Shown: positions 1 through 8,000 of the stretch, piece after piece
Numbering within the stretch: the stretch's first letter is position 1
How the letters are laid out: each line of letters starts with the position of its first letter
Assembly: GCA_900318915.1 (NCBI GenBank)
Contig: ONMI01000077.1
Location: 1-32,912 of the forward strand
DNA length: 32,912 nt
From: an uncultured Prevotellaceae bacterium
Lineage (GTDB): Bacteria; Bacteroidota; Bacteroidia; Bacteroidales; Bacteroidaceae
Direction: 5' to 3'
Made by a program: the position numbers and the translations under genes
Notes under the pieces: generated by a model
Told to the model about the DNA's origin: nothing
Seen by the model: the letters and a program-made list of their open reading frames with translations, nothing else
Databases searched by the model: none

Positions 1-530
1 CCCGTGTCGCTGGGCCGGCTCAGCATGGCAAAGCGCCCGTTTATTTTTCTCGGGAAGAGCACCCCGTTGCGGTTGTAAGGCAGGAAGGCATTCTCCATCT
101 GGTGGAAGGTGACGAAGTCGTCGGTCCATGCCACACCGATAGTAGGTCCGTGGTAGCCGTTGCACCAGGTGACGTAGTAACGGCCGTCGATGCAGCAGAC
201 GCGCGGGTCGTAGCCATACACCCACTCCCCTATTTCCTTATTGTCGCACTGGAATCGCAGCGGTTGTTCCTCGATATGCCAGAGCACGCCGTCGTCGGAG
301 AATCCCACGTGCAGTGTCATTCGCCGGTTGGTGTCGTCGCATCGGAACACGCCGGCAAATCCGCCGGCGAAGGGCACCACGGCGCTGTTGAAGATACTGT
401 TCGAGTCGGGCAGCAGGTCGCGCGGGATGATGGGGTTGGCGATGTCGCGCCACATCACGCCCCGTTGGCCGTTTCTTTCCTCCCAGGGCATGTTGGGAAG
501 CGGCTGTCCATAGATTTCAAGTTTGTCCAT
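1..530 (-). CDS. GH130 beta-mannoside phosphorylase (3' part cut off by window edge)
   Basis: Reading the minus strand from the ATG at 530-528 gives 176 codons with no stop, so the C-terminal half lies outside the window. GH130 enzymes phosphorolyse beta-1,4-mannosides to mannose-1-phosphate; GH130_2 members act on Man-beta-1,4-GlcNAc, the core of N-glycans. Visible family features are [19 protein letters not shown] (residues 32-50) and GYDPRV, whose Asp (residue 108) corresponds to the family's general acid. There is no signal peptide, so it should be cytoplasmic, as expected for a phosphorylase. It is third in an operon, 57 bp after the GH125 gene. The operon context favours mannosyl-GlcNAc as substrate, but the subfamily cannot be fixed from half a protein. 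Confidence 0.85.
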   Translation of the reverse strand, partial: MDKLEIYGQPLPNMPWEERNGQRGVMWRDIANPIIPRDLLPDSNSIFNSAVVPFAGGFAGVFRCDDTNRRMTLHVGFSDDGVLWHIEEQPLRFQCDNKEIGEWVYGYDPRVCCIDGRYYVTWCNGYHGPTIGVAWTDDFVTFHQMENAFLPYNRNGVLFPRKINGRFAMLSRPSDT

Positions 531-587
531 ATTGTTTAAAGTGTGTTGTAAGAAGTCATTCTAAGCAGAAGAGTCCACCGTGAGCCT

Positions 588-2054
588 TTACAGGTTGTTG
601 AGCAGGTCGGCCTTTCCGTCGTTGATGAGTTTGAGCACGAGTTCGCCGAAGAGCGTGTTCTGCCATGCGAACCACGGGCGGGTATAGTCGGCAGCATTGT
701 CCTTGTTGAACGACTCATGGATGAATCCCGTCTGGGCGTCGGTTTTCATGAGCGTGCGCATGCACCAACGAATTTCATCATCGTTTTGCGCGGTGAAACA
801 TTTCATCATAATGCTCATGGGCCACACCATATCGTAGCCGATGTGGGGACCGCCGATACCCTCGGCCGCTTTACCTTTGAAGAACCAGGGGTTGTCCTCA
901 CTCCACACGAAACGGCGTGTGTTCTGGTAAATGGGGTCGTTGAGGGGCACGTCGCCCAGATAGCCCATGGCCAGGAGGCTGGGCACATTGGCATCGTCCA
1001 TGAGGAGCCGGTTGCCGAAGCCGTCGACCTCGAAGGCATAGATTTTTCCATACTTGGGATGGTCTACTACGGCATACTCTCGTAGCGCCTTTTCCACCTC
1101 GTCGGCCAGGGCGCGGCACTCAGCCGCCAGGTCCGTTTTCCCGTTCACCTTGGTCAGGATGTCGGCCGCCTTACGGAGTGACGATACCGCCATGAAGTTG
1201 GACGGCACGAGGAAAGGCAGTTCGGTTCTGTCGTCGGAGGGTCTGAACACGGAAGCGATGAGGCCAACCGGTTTCACGGGCGCCCCGTATCCACCCCACC
1301 CCACGGTGTCGTAGGTGCGGTCGGTCATGCGGAAAAAGTGGTACGGCCCGCGGTTTTCCTTTCGCTGCTGCTCCTTGAACGTCTTGAGGACATTGCCGAT
1401 GGCGTTGAGCCAGACATCACCGAAGATGGAGTCGTCGTGTGTGACGAGCCAGTACCAGTAGGCCAGTCGTATGGGATAGCAAAGCGAATCGATTTCATAC
1501 TTCCGCTCAAAGACATCGGGACACATCTGCGTGGCATCCTTCTGCCATCCGGCTCCGGTGGGTCCGTTGTTGAAAGCATTGGCATAACGGTCGATATTGA
1601 TGCACTTGAACTGCCTCAGTATGACGCCCCGCAGCATTTTCTGCAGTTTGGGGTCCTGCGGCGCCAGTTGCACATAGGGCCATACCTGTGCACCCGAGTC
1701 GCGCAGCCACATGGCGGGAATATCTCCGGTATAGACAAAGGTGTCGTCCTCGCCGTCGATAACGCTGTAGTGCACGGTCGACTCCAGTGTATTGGGGAAG
1801 CAGTTGGCGAACATCCACGCCAGGCGGGGATTCCCTTTCAGGATGCGCTGCACCTCCTTTATTTTCTTCTCCACAGCCTGTGAGGAGAAGAGGCGTTCCT
1901 CAACGGGCGGTCTTTTGGAGACATAAACCTTTACGTTGTCGGGCACAGCAGCCGTGTACCGGTCGCTGATGGTCACCTCGGCATTCTCCTGGGCCGCGAG
2001 AGAGAGCGGTCCGCAGGCGAGGGTCAGTGCGAGAAGCAGGTGTCGGGTGTTCAT
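588..2054 (-). CDS. GH125 exo-alpha-1,6-mannosidase
   Basis: 488 aa with a signal peptide (about residues 1-21, ending SLAAQ), so periplasmic or exported. GH125 (formerly DUF1237) enzymes are inverting exo-alpha-1,6-mannosidases that trim the alpha-1,6 arm of N-glycan cores after alpha-1,2/1,3 linkages are removed. Family motifs seen are YTGDIPAMWLRDSGAQVWPY (108-127), EIDSLCYP (187-194), DDANVPSLLAMGY (353-365) and GPHIGYDMVWPMS in the second half. Length matches the family. I did not assign catalytic residues because the spacing to characterised members could not be checked. It lies 28 bp after the GH92 gene and 57 bp before GH130, an order that follows the expected sequence of mannan trimming. 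Confidence 0.93.
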   Translation of the reverse strand: MNTRHLLLALTLACGPLSLAAQENAEVTISDRYTAAVPDNVKVYVSKRPPVEERLFSSQAVEKKIKEVQRILKGNPRLAWMFANCFPNTLESTVHYSVIDGEDDTFVYTGDIPAMWLRDSGAQVWPYVQLAPQDPKLQKMLRGVILRQFKCINIDRYANAFNNGPTGAGWQKDATQMCPDVFERKYEIDSLCYPIRLAYWYWLVTHDDSIFGDVWLNAIGNVLKTFKEQQRKENRGPYHFFRMTDRTYDTVGWGGYGAPVKPVGLIASVFRPSDDRTELPFLVPSNFMAVSSLRKAADILTKVNGKTDLAAECRALADEVEKALREYAVVDHPKYGKIYAFEVDGFGNRLLMDDANVPSLLAMGYLGDVPLNDPIYQNTRRFVWSEDNPWFFKGKAAEGIGGPHIGYDMVWPMSIMMKCFTAQNDDEIRWCMRTLMKTDAQTGFIHESFNKDNAADYTRPWFAWQNTLFGELVLKLINDGKADLLNNL

Positions 2055-2082
2055 GTAGCGCTTTGTTTTTTAGGGTTATGTT

Positions 2083-4248
2083 TTAGGGACGGTCCTTGGC
2101 TTTGGTGCCGAACTTCGAGGGGTTGGGTCCCATCACCAGTTCGAGCGTGCCACCGCTTACAATGTCCTTATAATTGATATACGACTTGGTGTAAGGCTTG
2201 CCGTTGAGGCGTGCGCTCTGCACATAGATATTCTCCCTGCTGTTGCCGGTAGCCTTTACGGTGAAGGTCTTGCCGTTGCCCACCTTGACAGAGGCCTCGG
2301 TGAAGAGCGGTGAGCCGATGATGAACTTTCCGCCGGCCGGTTCCACCTGGTAGAGGCCGAGCGAGGAGAGCACATACCATGCCGACATCTGTCCCACGTC
2401 CTCATTGCCGCTGAGTCCGTCGAAGTCGTTGCGGTACATCTCGCTCATGGTCTGTCTGAGCAGCCGTGCCGCCTTCCAGGGCTGTCCCACATAGTTGTAC
2501 ATATAGATGACGTGGTGGCTCGGCTCATTGCCATGGGCATACTGTCCGATGAGTCCGGAGATATCGGGCGATGCCTCAGCTCCCATGTCGCCGGTGACGA
2601 AGAAGAGCGAGTCGAACTTGGTGACGAATCGTTCTTCGGAGCCGAAGAGTTTCACCAGTCCATGCACATCGTGCGGCACGAGCCAGGTATACTGCCATGC
2701 GTTGCCCTCGGTGTAGTCGTCCTGACGGTGTACGGCGCCGAAGGGGTTGAACGGCTCGCGGAACTTTCCGTCGGAGCCCAGTCCGCGCATAAATCCGGTT
2801 TTCTTGTCGAAGTAGTGCCGGTAGGCCTTGCTGCGGTTGAAGAAATACTGATAGTCGGCCTTCTTGCCCAGTTTTTTGGCCACCTGCGCCACGCAGGCGT
2901 CGGCCAGTGCATATTCCAGTCCTTTTGCCACGGTCTCGAAGGTGGGGTCGAGATCATAGGGCAGGTAGTCATACTGTTTGAGCAGGTTCATGCCCCTTTC
3001 GTCGAGCATGGCCGATGTTTTCAAGGCCTGGAAAGCCTCCTCCTCATTTTTCACATACCCTTTGAGCACCATGTCGGCCAGTACGGGTATGCCCGGGTTG
3101 CCCACCATGCAGTCGGTCTCATTTCCCATGAGGTGCCACACGGGCAGTTTGCCTTGTTCACGGAAGATATGGATGAAGGTCTCGGCCAGGTCGGTCTGTT
3201 TCTCCGGGTGAATAAGTGTCATGAGCGGATAAGCCGCACGGTAAGTATCCCAGAGAGAGAATGTGGTATAGTTGACGAAGTCGCCCTTGCGCACCTGCTC
3301 GTCGGCACCGCGGTAGGCCCCGCTCACATCGCTGAACACGGAGGGTGCCGTCATGGTGTGGTAGAGTGCGGTGTAGAACACCTTTTTCACCTCCGCGTCG
3401 TCGGTGGTGATGTCGATTTTCCCCAGTTCCTCGTTCCATGCCTGGCGTGCGGCCCTTACGGTGGCGTTGAAGTCCCATCCGGGCAGTTCGGCCTTGAGGT
3501 TGGCCTTGGCCTCATCGATGCTGACAGCCGAGAGCGCCACCTTGATGAGGAGCGGCTCATTGCCCTCTACGCTGAACACGGAGATAGAGTCGCCCTGCTG
3601 TTTTTTCACCTTCACATCGCGCGAGAACTCAGCGGCGAAGAACACATGCTGGCTCTTGGCCCATCCCTTGCTATGGCGGTGACCGGTGAGCATGCGTGGA
3701 CTCTCCAGCTTCATGGAGCAGTCGGCCATCTGGTCCCATCCGATGCCCTGCTTCAGGTTGACGGCGAAGAGGCCTCCCTCGCTGTCGGCACCGAAGGTAT
3801 AGCGGTGGAATCCCACGCGGCGGGTGGCCGTGAGTTCGACGAGCACATTAGGATCGGAAAGTTTGATGCTGTAGTAGCCCGGTGTGACATGCTCACTAAG
3901 ATGTGAGAAGCGCACCTCTTTCTGGCAGCAGCATTTCACGGGCAGGAAGGCCACATCGCCGAGGTCGCCGATGCCTGTTCCGCTGAGGTGCATGTGTCCG
4001 AATCCCACCAGCACGGAGTCGCTGTAGTGATAGCCCGAGCACCAGTCCCATCCACGTGTCGGTTCCGTGGGACCGAGCTGCACCAGTCCGAAGGGCACGT
4101 TGGCGCCCAGGAACACGTGTCCGTGTCCGCCGGTTCCTATCCAGGGGTTTACATACTGTGTAAAGTCCTTGTCGACAGCCATCGTTGATAGGCACGGCAT
4201 GAGTGCCACACAAGTGATGGCAGATAGTTTACGCAAAAGGTGTTTCAT
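2083..4248 (-). CDS. GH92 alpha-mannosidase (probable alpha-1,2/1,3), first gene of minus-strand operon
   Basis: 721 aa from the ATG at 4248; this start gives a signal peptide (MKHLLRKLSAITCVALMPCL...) and lies about 25 nt below a promoter, so the upstream ATG at 4299 is rejected. GH92 enzymes are calcium-dependent inverting exo-alpha-mannosidases. Family features: YVNPWIGTGGHGHVFLGANV near the mature N-terminus, GWDWCSGYHYSD, TEGNAWQYTW with E514 at the likely general-acid position, and GNEDVGQMSAWY, where D617 is a likely general-base position. The second GH92 in this window has GDED where this one has GNED, so the first acidic residue is Asn here, a hint of different specificity. The operon continues with GH125 and GH130. 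Confidence 0.93.
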   Translation of the reverse strand: MKHLLRKLSAITCVALMPCLSTMAVDKDFTQYVNPWIGTGGHGHVFLGANVPFGLVQLGPTEPTRGWDWCSGYHYSDSVLVGFGHMHLSGTGIGDLGDVAFLPVKCCCQKEVRFSHLSEHVTPGYYSIKLSDPNVLVELTATRRVGFHRYTFGADSEGGLFAVNLKQGIGWDQMADCSMKLESPRMLTGHRHSKGWAKSQHVFFAAEFSRDVKVKKQQGDSISVFSVEGNEPLLIKVALSAVSIDEAKANLKAELPGWDFNATVRAARQAWNEELGKIDITTDDAEVKKVFYTALYHTMTAPSVFSDVSGAYRGADEQVRKGDFVNYTTFSLWDTYRAAYPLMTLIHPEKQTDLAETFIHIFREQGKLPVWHLMGNETDCMVGNPGIPVLADMVLKGYVKNEEEAFQALKTSAMLDERGMNLLKQYDYLPYDLDPTFETVAKGLEYALADACVAQVAKKLGKKADYQYFFNRSKAYRHYFDKKTGFMRGLGSDGKFREPFNPFGAVHRQDDYTEGNAWQYTWLVPHDVHGLVKLFGSEERFVTKFDSLFFVTGDMGAEASPDISGLIGQYAHGNEPSHHVIYMYNYVGQPWKAARLLRQTMSEMYRNDFDGLSGNEDVGQMSAWYVLSSLGLYQVEPAGGKFIIGSPLFTEASVKVGNGKTFTVKATGNSRENIYVQSARLNGKPYTKSYINYKDIVSGGTLELVMGPNPSKFGTKAKDRP

Positions 4249-4273
4249 GATGGTATATCTATGATTTTGGGAA

Positions 4274-4304
4274 CAAAGATAATGAAAACCGCATGACAAA
4301 CAAA
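4274..4304 (-). promoter_or_regulatory. Bacteroidetes-type promoter of the GH92-GH125-GH130 operon
   Basis: On the minus strand, TATCTTTG (4281-4274) matches the -7 consensus TAnnTTTG exactly, and a TTTG (4304-4301) lies 19 nt upstream as the -33 element. The predicted transcript has a leader of about 20 nt before the ATG at 4248. Confidence 0.7.
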
Positions 4305-4558
4305 ATGAATGGATTCATTTTTTTAGCCTTTAGGATATCTAATTCAAGTTTTTCTTTCGCTCAACAATCGGAAGTAAAAGGAAGTCAAAGAGGATGGCTA
4401 AAAAAAAAGTTAAAACTAAAGGAAATTGCATTTCGCCATAAAATAATTACTACATTTGCAAAACGAAAATTCTAAATAAGAATTAAAACTACGGATTTGT
4501 CTGATTTGTCTGATAGCAAGAATTTCATTCGATTTTACAGACACGCGATCCAAGCCCT
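4305..4558. other. Intergenic region between divergent operons, with direct repeat
   Basis: AT-rich divergent region between the minus-strand mannosidase operon and the plus-strand small-protein gene. It contains the plus-strand -7 box at 4451-4458 and a perfect tandem 9-bp repeat, ATTTGTCTG, at 4495-4503 and 4504-4512 in the leader of the small-protein gene. A 60-codon open frame here (4293-4475) lacks coding character and is not called as a gene. Confidence 0.6.
4451..4458 (+). promoter_or_regulatory. -7 box upstream of small-protein gene
   Basis: TACATTTG matches TAnnTTTG exactly. A TTG at 4426-4428 is a possible -33 element, with spacing a little long (22 nt). The predicted leader to the ATG at 4559 is about 95 nt and contains the ATTTGTCTG tandem repeat. 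Confidence 0.6.
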
Positions 4559-4747
4559 ATGGAAAAAAAGATTTACACGACCCCAATCTGTGAGACACAG
4601 CCTCTGGTGACAGGGGATGTCATGGACGGTGTTGTAACCAGTGTTCAGGCCAAGAAAGGCGATAAAGACTTAGGCTTCAAATATGGCGGCGGCGGCACCG
4701 GTGAAGCCTACTCCGGAAGCCCCATCTGGGACGATGAGACCGAATAA
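4559..4747 (+). CDS. Small Gly-rich hypothetical protein (62 aa)
   Basis: 62 aa: a short N-terminus starting MEKKIYTTPICETQPLVT, a middle part GVVTSVQAKKGDK, then YGGGGTGEAYSGSPIWDDE. There is no signal peptide, membrane segment or known domain. The layout (basic start, Y-x-x-P, hydrophobic middle, Gly-rich stretch, acidic aromatic end) resembles short uncharacterised proteins that recur in Prevotella-like genomes (from memory). It has its own promoter, a long leader and a strong terminator, so it is probably an independent transcript. The function is unknown; a precursor peptide or a structural small protein are both possible. Confidence 0.7.
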   Translation: MEKKIYTTPICETQPLVTGDVMDGVVTSVQAKKGDKDLGFKYGGGGTGEAYSGSPIWDDETE

Positions 4748-4865
4748 GGCTCAAATGGGCCTATAGTCTGATACTGATCATTTCAGAGAAAGAATTCTAA
4801 CGAGCCACCTTGTATGTTTTGGTGGTAAAGCGAAATAGAGAGCCAGCATAGAGCTGCTCTTACCG
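4748..4865 (+). other. Long 3' untranslated region, possibly structured
   Basis: Between the small-protein stop and its terminator lie about 120 nt with no open frame of note. It can form short hairpins: CCACC with GGTGG around 4805-4828, and CAGC-ATAGA-GCTG near 4848-4860. It could be a plain 3' UTR or carry a small RNA. No known RNA family was recognised. Confidence 0.3.
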
Positions 4866-4893
4866 AGGAGGTGAATAAACACCTCCTTTTTTT
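4866..4893 (+). terminator. Rho-independent terminator after small-protein gene
   Basis: Perfect stem AGGAGGTG (4866-4873) and CACCTCCT (4880-4887), 6-nt loop AATAAA, followed by a run of T to 4893. Confidence 0.9.
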
Positions 4894-4956
4894 GTGTTTT
4901 TATGCGTTGCAGGCACAAAAAACGGAGAAACACTTTTTCTTTTCAGGATTTTTACG

Positions 4957-4964
4957 TAAGTTTG
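4957..4964 (+). promoter_or_regulatory. -7 box upstream of SH3/SPOR lipoprotein gene
   Basis: TAAGTTTG matches TAnnTTTG exactly, 24 nt before the ATG at 4988. The -33 region is a T-rich run (around 4934-4938) with no clear TTTG. Confidence 0.6.
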
Positions 4965-4987
4965 CGTTGTACTAAACGCTTAAAACC

Positions 4988-5851
4988 ATGAAAAGAACCC
5001 TACTTATCGCCATGATGACCGGCCTGTGCACCCTTGCGCTGACCGCCAGCTGCGACGACAGCAGCAAGAAGAAAATAGCCGAGCAACAAGCCACCATCGA
5101 CTCGCTGCAGCGCGTGCAGGAATCCTACCGCCAGCAGGCCGCCGAGAAGGCCAAAGCCGAGGCCGCCGAGGCGGAGGAAGAAGTCCTTGACACTGCCGAG
5201 CTGAAAGGACTGTCGGAGATACCCGCCGAGCGCGAGGCAGCCCCTGCAGAGGCATCCGTTGATGTGGAAGAGCCTACGGAGGGTGCCCCCGTACGCGGTG
5301 ACGGCAATCAGCATGAAGTCATCGTCTACTGCTGCTCGTCGGACGGTTTCGTCAACATCCGCCAGCGTCCTGACGGCCAGTCGCCCATTCTGGGCAAGTT
5401 GACCGCCGGCGGCCGCGGCGCCCTTGTGCTCGACTCGTCGGGCAAGTGGTGGAAGGTACGCGACAACAACACGGTGGGCTATGTTCACAGCAGCTATATC
5501 ACCACTGATTTGAACCGCTCGAAGGCGGTTGCCTCGCGGCTTTCCAGCCAAAGCAAGCCGACCAGCCAGGCCAAGGCCGACAAATATTATTATGTGGTGA
5601 TAGGCAGTTACAGCACACTGGCCGAAGCCAAGCGCGTGCGTCTGGAGGCCGACATCTTCGCCGGGAGCCCCGTTTACAAGACCATGGTGAACGGCAAAGC
5701 CGTATACCGCATCTGTCCGTTTGAGTTTACCACCAAGTCGAAGGCCGAGCAGTATGTGCGCGACATCAAGAACTCCTTCTGGACCGACGCCTGGGTGTGG
5801 GGCACGAACGAGCGGCCCCAGGTGGTGTATAAATTCCCCGGACTGAAATAG
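4988..5851 (+). CDS. Lipoprotein with coiled coil, bacterial SH3 domain and SPOR domain
   Basis: 287 aa. The N-terminus is a lipoprotein signal with Cys22 (LTAS-C). Residues 27-65 form a charged coiled coil with Ala/Glu-rich continuation. Residues about 117-172 are an SH3b domain (GFVNIRQRPDGQSPILGKL ... GKWWKVR ... GYVHSSYI). Residues about 199-275 are a SPOR domain (YYYVVIGSYSTLAEAKRVR ... YRICPFEF). SPOR domains bind denuded peptidoglycan and SH3b domains often bind cell-wall peptides, so this is probably a periplasmic cell-wall-associated lipoprotein. The GH97 gene starts 8 bp after its stop, suggesting one transcript; a functional link is unproven. Confidence 0.88.
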   Translation: MKRTLLIAMMTGLCTLALTASCDDSSKKKIAEQQATIDSLQRVQESYRQQAAEKAKAEAAEAEEEVLDTAELKGLSEIPAEREAAPAEASVDVEEPTEGAPVRGDGNQHEVIVYCCSSDGFVNIRQRPDGQSPILGKLTAGGRGALVLDSSGKWWKVRDNNTVGYVHSSYITTDLNRSKAVASRLSSQSKPTSQAKADKYYYVVIGSYSTLAEAKRVRLEADIFAGSPVYKTMVNGKAVYRICPFEFTTKSKAEQYVRDIKNSFWTDAWVWGTNERPQVVYKFPGLK

Positions 5852-5859
5852 TCGCCGCC

Positions 5860-7953
5860 ATGAGAAAATGGTTTATGCTGCTGTGCTGCTGGCCCCTTCT
5901 GCTGGCAGCCGAAGAGCTGTCGTCGCCCGGCGGTCAGACCACCCTGCGTTTCTACATCGACCAAGGCAAGCTCACCTATGAGCTGCACTACAAAGGCCAA
6001 CCTGTGCTTCGGCCCTCGCATTTAGGACTGGAGCTGGTGAACTGGCCCAGTCTGATGGACGGCTTCTCGCTGGTGAAGACCGAGCGAAGCACTTTCGACG
6101 AGACGTGGCAGCCCGTATGGGGCGAGGAGCGCGCCATACGCAACCACTACAACGAGTTGGCCGCCGAGGTGGTGCAGGAGCGCACGCAGCGGCACATCAC
6201 GCTCCGTTTCCGTGTCTACGACGAAGGTATCGGCCTGCGCTACGAGCTGCCCTGCCAGGAGCAGCTCGACAATGTGATTGTGGGTGAGGAGCACACCCAA
6301 TTCGCCCTGACCGGCGACCACACCGCCTTCTGGCTTCCCGGCGACTACGACACCGACGAGTATGAATACACGGTGTCGCGTCTGTCCGAGGTGCGCCAGC
6401 TGCAGGAACAGGCCCGCACGGAGAACGCCACACAGCGCGGTTTTTCCTCTACCGGTCTTCAGACCTCGCTGTTGCTGAAAACCGACGGCGGCCTATACAT
6501 CAATATCCATGAGGCCGCCCTGGTGGACTACTCGTGCATGCACTTGAACTTAGACGACGAGCACATGGTACTGGAGTCGTGGCTCACCCCCGACGCCAAG
6601 GGCCGGAAGGGCTTCATCCGCTGTCCCACGCACACCCCCTGGCGCACCGTGATGGTGACCGACGATGCCCGCGAGATGCTTGCCTCGCGCCTCATCCTCA
6701 ACTTGAACGAACCCTGCAAACTAACTGACACCTCGTGGATTCACCCCACCAAGTATATGGGTGTGTGGTGGGAGATGATGACCGGCAAGAGCACCTGGAA
6801 CTACGCCGACTACCAAGCCGTGAACCCCGACACGACCGACTTTGCCCGACTCACCCCCACGGGACGTCACGGTGCGAGCCGCGAGAATGTGATGCGCTAC
6901 ATCGACTACGCCAGCGAACACGGTTTTCCTGCTTTGCTTGTGGAAGGCTGGAACTGCGGTTGGGAAGACTCGTGGCAGAAATACAACAACTACAGTTTCA
7001 CCCGTCCCTACCCCGACTTTCCCGTTCAGGAGCTGCAGTCGTACGCCAGGAGCAAAGGCGTGCGGCTCATCATGCACCATGAGACGAGCGGGTCGGTGGC
7101 CCACTACGAGCGGTACATGGACGAGGCCTACGCCTTTGCCCATGACAACGGCTACGACCTGATCAAGACCGGCTATGTGGGCAACATCTTCCCCTCCGGC
7201 CACCACGGCGACCAGTGGATGGTGGACCACTTCCTGTACAGTGTGCAGTTGGGCGCCAAGTACCACCTGATGATAGACGGCCACGAAGCCGTGCGCCCCA
7301 CCGGTCTGTGCCGCACCTATCCCAACCTGGTGTGCAACGAGAGCGCCCGGGGCATGGAATTCCAGGCTTCGGCCGGTGTGCAGCCCCGTCATGTCACCAT
7401 TCTGCCCTTCACCCGTCTTCAGGGCGGTCCGATGGACTACACCCCCGGCATACTGGAGATGGACGTCTCGAAAGTGAACCCCGAGAACCACTCTCGCGTG
7501 AAAGCCACCGTGTGCAACCAGTTGGCGCTGTATGTGACGCTGTACAGTCCGCTTCAGATGGCGGCCGATGTGCCCGAGAGCTACGAGCGCTACAGCGACG
7601 CCTTCCAGTTTATAAAAGATGTGGCGGTAGACTGGGAGGAGAGCCGTTACCTGGAGGCCGAGCCCGGTGAGTATGTCACCGTGGCGCGAAAGGCCAAGGG
7701 CAGCGACGATTGGTTTGTGGGCAGTGTGGCCGGCAGCAAGGCCCACGAGTCGGTGATAGCGCTCGACTTCCTGCAGCCCGGCATCCAGTACACCGCCACC
7801 ATCTATGAAGACGGGAAGGACGCCAGTTGGCAGGAGCGCCCCGACTCCTACAGCATACGGACAAAGAAGGTGAAAAAGGGCAGCCGTCTGCGCCTAAGGG
7901 CTGTGGAAGGCGGGGGATGGGCGATCCGCATCACACCAATGGTGAAACGGTAA
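5860..7953 (+). CDS. GH97 glycosidase, SusB-like inverting type (probable alpha-glucosidase)
   Basis: 697 aa with a signal peptide (MRKWFMLLCCWPLLLAAEE). GH97 has an N-terminal beta-sandwich, a TIM barrel and a C-terminal beta domain. KYMGVWWEMMTGKSTWNY marks the barrel start. The catalytic Glu set of inverting GH97 fits: E408 in MHHETSGS, E476 in DGHEAVRP and E500 in ARGMEF. Spacing (68 and 24 residues) nearly equals that of SusB of Bacteroides thetaiotaomicron (E439, E508, E532, from memory). This argues against the retaining alpha-galactosidase branch, which uses an Asp nucleophile. There are no other starch genes here, so the substrate is open; glucose-capped N-glycans are one speculative option given the neighbours. 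Confidence 0.92.
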   Translation: MRKWFMLLCCWPLLLAAEELSSPGGQTTLRFYIDQGKLTYELHYKGQPVLRPSHLGLELVNWPSLMDGFSLVKTERSTFDETWQPVWGEERAIRNHYNELAAEVVQERTQRHITLRFRVYDEGIGLRYELPCQEQLDNVIVGEEHTQFALTGDHTAFWLPGDYDTDEYEYTVSRLSEVRQLQEQARTENATQRGFSSTGLQTSLLLKTDGGLYINIHEAALVDYSCMHLNLDDEHMVLESWLTPDAKGRKGFIRCPTHTPWRTVMVTDDAREMLASRLILNLNEPCKLTDTSWIHPTKYMGVWWEMMTGKSTWNYADYQAVNPDTTDFARLTPTGRHGASRENVMRYIDYASEHGFPALLVEGWNCGWEDSWQKYNNYSFTRPYPDFPVQELQSYARSKGVRLIMHHETSGSVAHYERYMDEAYAFAHDNGYDLIKTGYVGNIFPSGHHGDQWMVDHFLYSVQLGAKYHLMIDGHEAVRPTGLCRTYPNLVCNESARGMEFQASAGVQPRHVTILPFTRLQGGPMDYTPGILEMDVSKVNPENHSRVKATVCNQLALYVTLYSPLQMAADVPESYERYSDAFQFIKDVAVDWEESRYLEAEPGEYVTVARKAKGSDDWFVGSVAGSKAHESVIALDFLQPGIQYTATIYEDGKDASWQERPDSYSIRTKKVKKGSRLRLRAVEGGGWAIRITPMVKR

Positions 7954-8000
7954 AGCAAGCATTAATATAAAAAACAAGCAATATTAATATAAATAAGGTA
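7954..8000 (+). repeat. Imperfect direct repeat between GH97 and four-helix gene
   Basis: CAAGCATTAATATAAA (7956-7971) and CAAGCAATATTAATATAAA (7975-7993) form an imperfect 2-copy repeat just after the GH97 stop. It may be a degenerate version of the stop-associated arrays found elsewhere in the window. Confidence 0.4.

Noticed and set aside
4293..4475. 60-codon frame in the divergent intergenic region
   Set aside because: Overlaps the promoters of both flanking operons, ends in Lys-rich low-complexity sequence and has no ribosome site.
5860..7953. Starch utilisation (sus) locus
   Set aside because: Although the GH97 is SusB-like, there is no GH13, SusE/F or SusR here and the SusCD pair is linked to N-glycan-type enzymes.
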